A DNA stretch of 30,820 nt from NCBI GenBank assembly GCA_041594335.1, contig JBFHML010000027.1, positions 1 through 30,820 of the forward strand. Reading direction: 5' to 3'. The position numbers and the translations under genes are program-made. The stretch is from JAGPUQ01 sp041594335 (GTDB taxonomy: Bacteria; Pseudomonadota; Gammaproteobacteria; Pseudomonadales; Porticoccaceae). This document shows, piece by piece, positions 24,598 to 30,820 of the stretch; position 1 is the first letter of the stretch, and the number at the start of each line of letters is the position of its first letter. The notes under the pieces are model-generated. The model did no database searches and was not told where the DNA came from. It worked only from the letters and a program-made list of their open reading frames with translations.

Positions 24598-27500
24598 TCA
24601 GTGCGCACGTCGCAGATCCAAAGTGTGTGGGTATTCATCGCTGGGCTCGACCACAGGCGGCGCCATGGGTCGCGGTAGCTGTCCATGGGGCACAAAGCGG
24701 CGCAACGCCGGCGACGGTGCCGGGGCCGAGATCACCCCCGGGGTATGCCCAAAGGCCTGGAAGCGGCTGACTCTGCGCGCTTCGGCGGTGTTGGCGTTAA
24801 CGGGAAAATCGTCGTAACTGCGTCCGCCCGGATGCACCACATGGTAACTGCAACCACCTATCGCCATGCCGTTCCAGGTGTCGATCAAGTCGAATACCAG
24901 TGGGGCCTGAACGCCGATCGTGGGATGCAACGCCGAGGGTGGCTGCCAAGCCCGATAACGAACCCCGGCCACATACTCGCCGTGCCGCCCAGTACCGCGC
25001 AAGGGAACGTGACGCCCATTGCAAGCCAGCACGTAGCGACTCTCCGTGAGCCCTTCCACCTTGACTTGCAATCGTTCCACCGACGAGTCCACGTAGCGCG
25101 CGGTGCCAAAGCTCGACACTTCTTCACCGAGCACATGCCAAGGCTCGATCGCCCAACGCAGCTCGATACGAATCTCGCCGATCTGGACATCACCGTAGTG
25201 GGGATAACGAAACTCTTCGAAGGGGGCGAGCCACTCCAACGCGAAGGGTAGGTTGTGCGCATTGAGGTCGGCGATCACCTGCCGCAAATCCTGCCACGCA
25301 TAATGAGGCAGCAAAAAGCGATCGTGGAGCGCCGTACCCCAATTGACCAAGGGTTTGCGATACGGGGACTCCCATAGCCGCAGCACCAAACAACGCAAGA
25401 GCAACGCCTGCACCAATGCCATGCGCGCGTGCGGCGGCATTTCAAACCCGCGGAACTCAAGCAGCCCCTGGCGACCACTGGCGCTGCCCGGAGCATACAG
25501 TTTGTCGATGCAGAATTCGGCCCTGTGGGTGTTGCCGGTGATGTCCGTAAGGAGGTTCCTCAGCAGACGATCTACCAGCCAAGGCTGGTTGACCTCCCCA
25601 ACCGGCATCTGTTGAAAGGCAATCTCCAATTCATACAGGGTTTCCGCACGCCCCTCGTCTACCCGGGGCGATTGGCTGGTGGGGCCAATGAACATGCCCG
25701 AAAAGACGTAGGACAACGCCGGATGATGCTGCCAGTAGGTAATCAGGCTACGCAACAGATCAGGACGGCGCAGCAAAGGACTGTCGGCGGGGGTGGCGCC
25801 GCCCAGTGTCACATGGTTGCCACCGCCGGTGCCGGTATGTCGGCCATCGACCTGGAATTTCTCCGTGCCGAGGCGCGCCTGGCGTGCCTCTTCGTAGAGT
25901 GCGAGGGTATTGTCGCGCAGCTCGCGCCAGTTGTGCGCCGGGTGAATGTTGACCTCGATGACGCCAGGATCTGGCGTCACCAGGAGACGCAGCAAACGGC
26001 GGTCTTGAGGAGGCTCGTAACCTTCGATCACCACCGGCATCTCCAACGCGGCTGCCGTCGCCTCAATGGCGCTGATCAACATCACATAGTGCTCCAGATG
26101 TTGGAGCGGAGGCAGAAACAAATGCAGTGTACTGTTGCGCGGCTCAATGCAAAGCGCAGTACGCAACACCGCTACCTCGGCCCCGACATCCGGATCGGCC
26201 GGGCGTGCCATTCTCTGTCGCACGTCCGCAGCGGCCTCCAACCGCGCCTGGGCATACTGGTGGTAGTCGGTATCCAGCGAGCCGTTGGGAGCAAAGGGAT
26301 CTCTCTCCGGTTCATAACGCTCGTGCTCCCGAATCTTCTCCGGCAGCGAATGCAGTGGCAGCCGATAACCCATGGGAGAATCACCAGGAATCAAAACCAG
26401 TTCACCGCGCCGCAACGGCCAGGGCGAACTACGCCAGCAGTTGCCCTTGGGATCCCAGCCGAGCGGCAGAACCAAACCCGCGGGTTCGCCCAGCCCTTGC
26501 TGCAACAGTCGGGCGAGACGTCGACGCTCAAGGTCATCGGACAGATCGGCGTTGCGCGGATCCGCATCCACCGGGAGCTCCTGCTCTTGCCACAAGTAAT
26601 GCAACGCATCCTCGTGCGCGCTGATCAGTCGATGCGACCCGACTCCCAGCCCCTGGCAGAGCAACGCTGCAAAGCGCTGCGCCGCCGAAACATCGTGGCC
26701 GTGGGGACGATCAACCCGCGCCAACCAGCGCGGATCGCGCCACAGCGCCACACCGTCTCGACGCCAGAAGCAACCCAGTGCCCAACGCGGCAGCTCCTCA
26801 CCGGGATACCATTTACCCTGCCCATAGAACAATAGACCACCGGGCGCAAAGCGCTCGCGCAGACGCAGCAGCAAATCTTTTGCCAAACGCAGCTTGTCGG
26901 CGCCGAGCGCCGTGGTATTCCATTGCGCCGACTCCATGTCGTCGATCGAGACAAAGGTGGGCTCCCCTCCCATGGTGAGGCGCACGTCCGCCGCCCGCAG
27001 CCGCACATCAGTCGCTTCGCCCAAGGCGTCGATCAACGCCCACTGAGTGTCGTTATAGGGTTTGGTGACACGGGGATCCTCGCGGACCCGAAAGACCTCG
27101 TTACGGTGTGCGAACTGCACCTCACAGGGGTCGGTGAAGCCCTCGATCGGCGCGGCGGATGAAGGCCCAGCCGTACAGGCCAGCGGGATATGGCCTTCAC
27201 CGGCGAACAACCCCGAGGTGGGATCCAGCCCTACCCAGCCGGCACCGGGCAAATACACTTCGCACCAGGCATGCAGGTCGGTGAAATCCGCGTCTGGCCC
27301 GACCGGACCATCCAGCGCCGCCACATCCGGCTTCAACTGTACCAGGTAGCCCGACACGAACCGCGCTGCGAGTCCCAAGTGACGGCAGATCTGCACCAGC
27401 AGCCAGCCACTGTCACGACAGGATCCACGCGCCCGCGCCAAGGTCTCTTCACAGTGCTGAACCCCAGGCTCCATACGCACGGTATAAGAAATATCGCTTT

Positions 27501-27957
27501 GCAAGCGGCGGTTGATCTCGACCAAAAAATCAATGGTCCGCATGGAAGTCTGCGGCACACCCGCCAACCAGGCGCTCAACCGAAGACCAGCGGGCTCGCG
27601 TTCGAGGTAGGGCGCCAATTCGCGGCGGTCGCCATCGCTGTACGCGAAGGGAAAACGCTCCGCTGCCGGCTCGAGAAAAAAGTCGAAAGGGTCGATCACC
27701 GTCATCTCGGCGATCACCTCGACCTCGATCCGCAGGTGGTCACTGCGTTCGGGGAACACCAAGCGCGCCAAATAATTGCCAAAGGGATCCTGCTGCCAAT
27801 TGAGGTAATGACCGCTAGGCTGCACACGCAAGGCATAACCCCGTATCGGTGTTCGACAATGGACCGCCGGCCGTAGACGCAAGACATGGGGCGCGAGGCG
27901 AACCAATCGATCGAATCGATAGTCCGTGGTGTGCAACAGCTTCACGCGAATGGTCAT
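24598..27957 (-). CDS. large transglutaminase/DUF2126 protein
   Basis: A 1119-residue protein. The N-terminal third is a transglutaminase-like domain with its own N-terminal beta region (VKLLHTTDYRFDRLV) and an intact triad: Cys180 in RGSCRDSGW, His229 in DLHAWCEVY and Asp245 in WVGLDPTSG. The rest (about 300-1100) is the DUF2126 region, with LTMGGEPTFVSIDDMESAQWN, GGLLFYGQGKWYPGEELPRW, DGRHTGTGGGNHVTLGG, PRVDEGRAETLYELEIAF, IDKLYAPGSASGRQGLLEFR and a C-terminal VVHPGGRSYDDFPVNA. DUF2126 contains motifs resembling glutamine-synthetase/glutamate-cysteine-ligase folds, as I recall, which would give ligase and hydrolase in one chain; that is a recollection, not seen directly. The ATG at 27957 is 15 nt after the alpha-E stop. 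It is the largest protein in the window, cytosolic, and the third gene of the operon. Confidence 0.92.
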   Translation of the reverse strand: MTIRVKLLHTTDYRFDRLVRLAPHVLRLRPAVHCRTPIRGYALRVQPSGHYLNWQQDPFGNYLARLVFPERSDHLRIEVEVIAEMTVIDPFDFFLEPAAERFPFAYSDGDRRELAPYLEREPAGLRLSAWLAGVPQTSMRTIDFLVEINRRLQSDISYTVRMEPGVQHCEETLARARGSCRDSGWLLVQICRHLGLAARFVSGYLVQLKPDVAALDGPVGPDADFTDLHAWCEVYLPGAGWVGLDPTSGLFAGEGHIPLACTAGPSSAAPIEGFTDPCEVQFAHRNEVFRVREDPRVTKPYNDTQWALIDALGEATDVRLRAADVRLTMGGEPTFVSIDDMESAQWNTTALGADKLRLAKDLLLRLRERFAPGGLLFYGQGKWYPGEELPRWALGCFWRRDGVALWRDPRWLARVDRPHGHDVSAAQRFAALLCQGLGVGSHRLISAHEDALHYLWQEQELPVDADPRNADLSDDLERRRLARLLQQGLGEPAGLVLPLGWDPKGNCWRSSPWPLRRGELVLIPGDSPMGYRLPLHSLPEKIREHERYEPERDPFAPNGSLDTDYHQYAQARLEAAADVRQRMARPADPDVGAEVAVLRTALCIEPRNSTLHLFLPPLQHLEHYVMLISAIEATAAALEMPVVIEGYEPPQDRRLLRLLVTPDPGVIEVNIHPAHNWRELRDNTLALYEEARQARLGTEKFQVDGRHTGTGGGNHVTLGGATPADSPLLRRPDLLRSLITYWQHHPALSYVFSGMFIGPTSQSPRVDEGRAETLYELEIAFQQMPVGEVNQPWLVDRLLRNLLTDITGNTHRAEFCIDKLYAPGSASGRQGLLEFRGFEMPPHARMALVQALLLRCLVLRLWESPYRKPLVNWGTALHDRFLLPHYAWQDLRQVIADLNAHNLPFALEWLAPFEEFRYPHYGDVQIGEIRIELRWAIEPWHVLGEEVSSFGTARYVDSSVERLQVKVEGLTESRYVLACNGRHVPLRGTGRHGEYVAGVRYRAWQPPSALHPTIGVQAPLVFDLIDTWNGMAIGGCSYHVVHPGGRSYDDFPVNANTAEARRVSRFQAFGHTPGVISAPAPSPALRRFVPHGQLPRPMAPPVVEPSDEYPHTLDLRRAH

Positions 27958-27972
27958 CGGCGTAACCGGCCC

Positions 27973-28905
27973 TCAGCTCACGGCAAACCAGGTATCGGCA
28001 ATATGTCGGTGCAAGGTGGCGATGCGAATCTGAATTTCGTTCAGATAATCGCGAAAGGATTGGCCCAGATCATCAATCGACTGGATGCGGTAGTAGACTG
28101 CGGCAAGTTGTTCTAGCCGGGAGAGCATCGCTTTGCTCTGCGGTAATTGGCGGATCGCCTCTGCCACTCGCTGCCGGCAAAAATGGATGGTACGGGGAAA
28201 ATGCGGCTCGTTGAGCAGGAAATCGGCCACGGCAGGTCCCCCTACGCGCATGCGTGTTGCGCGGCGGAAGGCAAGCTCGGCGCTGAGCGAGCCCAACACG
28301 TGCCCCCAGACGATCTGGCCCAGGTTGACCTGGCCCTGCAATGCCTCGGACTCGAGTAAAGTCACCGCACCCGCATCCAGAATCCGTGTGGTCATGTCGG
28401 AACGCTCCAGGTAGCGGCCGAGCTCCAGAAACTGCCAGGCGGCGTCGCGACTCGTGGTCGCCGCAATCTGGCCATTGACCAATTCGCAACCCCGGATCAC
28501 ACCTTCGCAAAATTCGTATCGCATCTTGCGACCCAGGCCCTGGGCGATCTCGTCCCGGCCAAAGTAAAAAAGCTCGTTGATGAGTTCCCAGACTTCGGGC
28601 GAGAACACGTCCCGGGTGGTGCGGAGGTTTTCCCGGACCATTTTCAGCGACATTTGCAGAGAAATGGGGTTATCTTCATCGGCGAGCAAAAACTTCACTA
28701 CATTGCGCTCGTCCTGCACCCGATAGCGCTCAGCAAAACTTTCCGTGGCACTGTTCAGCTCGATGAGGTTGTACCAACTGATGTTCAGCCCACGCGGCAA
28801 GTCCAGTAGCAAGCTGTCATAGACCCGGATCAAGCGCGCGGTATTCTCAGCCCGCTCCAGATAACGGGCCGCCCAGTAGATCCGCTCTGCGACCGAGGAC
28901 AACAT
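27973..28905 (-). CDS. stand-alone alpha-E (DUF403) protein
   Basis: A 310-residue all-helical protein starting MLSSVAERIYWAARYLERAENTARL, the standard DUF403 opening. Further conserved parts are RGLNISWYNLIELN, LADEDNPISLQMSLKMVRENLRTTRDVFSPEVWELINEL, LGRYLERSDMTTRILD and the C-terminal RIATLHRHIADTWF. The acidic helical protein nearly always accompanies a circularly permuted ATP-grasp and is thought to assist it, perhaps as a carrier or binding partner; no catalysis is established that I know of. The start at 28905 overlaps the ATP-grasp stop by one base (TGATG), the same junction as at the operon's other end; a frame from 28932 would overlap by 28 nt. The related domain in the 864-residue fusion makes this a second copy in the operon. 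Confidence 0.93.
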   Translation of the reverse strand: MLSSVAERIYWAARYLERAENTARLIRVYDSLLLDLPRGLNISWYNLIELNSATESFAERYRVQDERNVVKFLLADEDNPISLQMSLKMVRENLRTTRDVFSPEVWELINELFYFGRDEIAQGLGRKMRYEFCEGVIRGCELVNGQIAATTSRDAAWQFLELGRYLERSDMTTRILDAGAVTLLESEALQGQVNLGQIVWGHVLGSLSAELAFRRATRMRVGGPAVADFLLNEPHFPRTIHFCRQRVAEAIRQLPQSKAMLSRLEQLAAVYYRIQSIDDLGQSFRDYLNEIQIRIATLHRHIADTWFAVS

Positions 28906-30488
28906 CAGCGCGCCTCCGTATCCACGATCCAAGTGTCCTTACTGCCCCCTCCTTGAGAGGAATTGACGACCAGACTACCTTTGCGCATCGCCACCCGCGT
29001 CAATCCTCCGGTGGTCACGTACAACTCCTCCGCCTGTAGCACGAAGGGGCGCAAATCGAGATGACGCGGCTCCAATCGGCCGCCGTCGACCAACGCCGGC
29101 GCCACTGAAAGTTTCAAGGTGGGTTGGGCAATATAATTGCGCGGATCGGCCTGGATCCGCTCGGCAAATTCGGCGCGCTCTCGCTTGGAGGCGTGGGGCC
29201 CGACCAGCATGCCGTAGCCCCCAGATTCGTTGGCCGGCTTGACCACCAGTTCATCGAGATGGGCAAGTACATACTCACGCTGTTCGGAATCCGCGCACAG
29301 CCAGGTGGGCACATTGGCCAGCAGCGGCTTTTCATCCAGGTAATACTCGATCATCTGCGGGACATAGGCGTACACCACCTTGTCATCGGCAACCCCGGCT
29401 CCCGGCGCATTGGCGATGGCCACCTGCCCGGCGCGCCAAGCGCGCATCAGCCCGGCCACGCCGAGGACGGAATCCCGGTTGAATGCCTCCGGGTCCAGAA
29501 ACAGATCATCGATGCGCCGGTAGATCACATCCACTCGTTCGAGGCCGGCGATGGTGCGCATGTACACTTTGTCGTCATCCACCACCAGATCGCGCCCCTC
29601 GACCAGCTCAACACCCATCTGCTGGGCGAGATAGGCGTGTTCGAAGTAGGCCGAGTTGTAGATCCCCGGGGTCAGCACCACGATACCCGGATCACGGACC
29701 TTGCGCGGCGACAGCGCCACCAAGGTATCAAGGAGCCGTGCCGGGTAGTCGTTGACCGGCAGAATAACCTCGTTCTCGAACAGTTCCGGCAGCACTCGCT
29801 TGGTTATGGCACGGTTCTCGAGCATGTAGGCAACGCCCGAAGGCACCCGCAGGTTGTCTTCGAGAACGAAAAACCGACCACGTTCGTCGCGCACCAGATC
29901 GGTCCCGCAAATGTTGGCCCAGACCCCGAAAGGCGGCGACACACCACGGCATTCGAGGCGGAAGTTTTTTGATTTCTCTAACACCTCGGCCGGAAAAATG
30001 CCGTCGGTAATAATGCGCTGGTCATGGTAGACGTCGTCGATAAAGCAATTCAGCGCGCGCAGGCGCTGCTTCAGCCCAGCCTCGACTTCACGCCACTGAC
30101 GCGCCGCGATAGTGCGCGGGATAATATCGAAGGGCCAAGCGCGATCGATGTTGCCTTCCTCCGAATAGACGGTGAAGGTCACACCCATCTGGCGGATGGT
30201 GGCCTCTGCCATGCGCCGCCGCGACTCGATCTCAGCGTCCGTGAGCGAAGCGAGACAGGACACTAACCGGCGGGCGGGAGCCCGAGCGTTGCCGGGACTA
30301 CTGATCAGTTCATCAAAAAAAACACCGTTATCGTACTGTTTCCAATCTAAAGCCATAGCATCCGCTCTCGATGGCGGCAAAACCGGCGGCCGCCGCTCCC
30401 CTGATACTACCTCAGAACTCGGCGCCACCGAGCGCCGACGTTCAAGCAGCCAATGCGGGGCCGCTCCGGCCAGGGGACTGTGGGCCAT
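28905..30488 (-). CDS. circularly permuted ATP-grasp type 2 protein, first gene of the operon
   Basis: A 527-residue ATP-grasp protein (DUF404/DUF407 type). Landmarks are DWKQYDNGVFFDEL (residues 48-61), FTVYSEEGNIDRAWPFDIIPR, CFIDDVYHDQRII, YMLENRAITKRVLPELF, VVLTPGIYNSAYFEHAYLA, YRRIDDLFLDPEAFN, the ATP loop VVKPANESGGYGMLVGP (415-431, Lys417) and GGLTRVA with GGGSKDTWIVD at the end. It should form a peptide or amide bond with ATP. AGAGGAG lies 7 nt before the ATG at 30488, which supports this start; it adds a 44-residue, Pro- and Arg-rich lead before the usual family start at Met45 (30356), whose own site is weaker. It leads a five-gene operon with a TGATG junction to the alpha-E gene. Confidence 0.92.
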   Translation of the reverse strand: MAHSPLAGAAPHWLLERRRSVAPSSEVVSGERRPPVLPPSRADAMALDWKQYDNGVFFDELISSPGNARAPARRLVSCLASLTDAEIESRRRMAEATIRQMGVTFTVYSEEGNIDRAWPFDIIPRTIAARQWREVEAGLKQRLRALNCFIDDVYHDQRIITDGIFPAEVLEKSKNFRLECRGVSPPFGVWANICGTDLVRDERGRFFVLEDNLRVPSGVAYMLENRAITKRVLPELFENEVILPVNDYPARLLDTLVALSPRKVRDPGIVVLTPGIYNSAYFEHAYLAQQMGVELVEGRDLVVDDDKVYMRTIAGLERVDVIYRRIDDLFLDPEAFNRDSVLGVAGLMRAWRAGQVAIANAPGAGVADDKVVYAYVPQMIEYYLDEKPLLANVPTWLCADSEQREYVLAHLDELVVKPANESGGYGMLVGPHASKRERAEFAERIQADPRNYIAQPTLKLSVAPALVDGGRLEPRHLDLRPFVLQAEELYVTTGGLTRVAMRKGSLVVNSSQGGGSKDTWIVDTEAR

Positions 30489-30820
30489 GAAACTGCTCCT
30501 CTAACCACGTGTCAGTCGGAAGTCGCAATTTGCGGGCCAACCCAATCTCGGCGCCGAAACGTCAACGGCTATCGGCTCCCGGCACAACCGCGGCTATAAA
30601 CTCACCTACAACAATTGAAAAACCTCGCCGCCGCCCCTAGGGATGCGATCGGGCCCGGCCGGAACTTTCTCGCCAGCCCCTGGTCCACGCGACCGGCGGC
30701 GCGTAGCAATAACCAACACAGGATTCGCCACAGTGAACATCGGAAGGCTTCGCCAACTCCCCAGAGCCCCCTCATCTCACTGCCTTCCTGCAGCGCAAGG
30801 CCGATCCTGCCGGCCCCCCC
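30489..30820. other. non-coding stretch upstream of the ATP-grasp operon
   Basis: These 332 bases hold no convincing gene on either strand. They contain the ribosome-binding site of the ATP-grasp gene (minus-strand AGAGGAG near 30496-30502) and one candidate promoter. The rest up to the window edge shows nothing I can name; a gene running past the edge cannot be excluded. Confidence 0.6.
30593..30621 (-). promoter_or_regulatory. candidate promoter of the ATP-grasp/alpha-E/transglutaminase operon
   Basis: On the minus strand TTTTCA (30621-30616) and TATAGC (30598-30593) are 17 nt apart, each matching four of six sigma70 consensus bases. A start near 30586 would leave a leader of roughly 95-100 nt before the ATG at 30488. 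No other promoter-like pair as good was seen in this gap. Confidence 0.35.

Noticed and set aside
25429..26835. 468-codon open frame on the plus strand
   Set aside because: It lies fully antisense to the DUF2126 gene, has no domain or ribosome-binding support, and its His/Gln/Arg-rich composition is typical of antisense frames in GC-rich DNA.
29124..29972. 282-codon open frame on the plus strand
   Set aside because: Antisense to the first ATP-grasp gene; no recognisable motif.

Overview
The window is GC-rich (clearly above 60% by eye, not computed) and tightly packed with protein-coding genes. No rRNA, tRNA, CRISPR array, insertion sequence or phage gene was seen. The gene set suggests the chromosome of a gammaproteobacterium, perhaps marine or salt-tolerant: MsrPQ, SlyD with a metal-binding tail, an NhaD Na+/H+ antiporter, a DUF1302 outer-membrane protein, and CaiB/BaiF CoA-transferases with an acyl-CoA ligase. 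The taxonomy is inferred from gene content only.

Layout. (1) 208-5058, minus strand: MsrP and MsrQ (periplasmic methionine sulfoxide repair), a class III CoA-transferase, a Nudix CoA pyrophosphatase and CinA. The last two overlap by 4 nt. (2) 5238-12093, plus strand: a second CoA-transferase, an AMP-forming acyl-CoA ligase, a DUF1302 outer-membrane protein, a secreted lysyl-endopeptidase-like serine protease with two copies of a C-terminal repeat, and SlyD. (3) 12283-16609, plus strand: a four-gene cluster made of a secreted retropepsin-like protease, an inactive transglutaminase fused to a multi-helix membrane domain, a RimK-like ATP-grasp ligase, and a secreted M14/aspartoacylase-type metallohydrolase. 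The first three overlap by 4 nt each. (4) 16614-19277: a shortened cytochrome b561-like gene (minus) carrying a 9-bp tandem repeat inside a membrane helix, an unknown 116-residue protein and a third CoA-transferase (both plus), and a carboxymuconolactone-decarboxylase-family protein (minus). (5) 19469-20827, minus: NhaD. (6) 21008-30488, minus: a five-gene operon of circularly permuted ATP-grasp, alpha-E, transglutaminase/DUF2126, a second ATP-grasp fused to alpha-E, and a second transglutaminase.

How it fits together. The window carries two unrelated sets that each pair an ATP-grasp amide-ligase fold with a transglutaminase fold (regions 3 and 6). Both arrangements are known from comparative genomics as probable peptide or amide synthesis and processing systems, but their substrates are not known to me. 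Region 3 has a dead transglutaminase and two exported hydrolases. Region 6 has two transglutaminases with intact Cys-His-Asp triads, and two ATP-grasp paralogues, only one of which keeps a glycine-rich ATP loop. The CoA-transferases, ligase and DUF1302 protein look like activation and transport functions for an unknown carboxylic acid, lipid or aromatic substrate.

The observations most worth following are the four-unit 9-bp expansion in the b561 membrane helix, the co-location of the two ATP-grasp/transglutaminase systems, and the divergence between the two ATP-grasp copies in the large operon.
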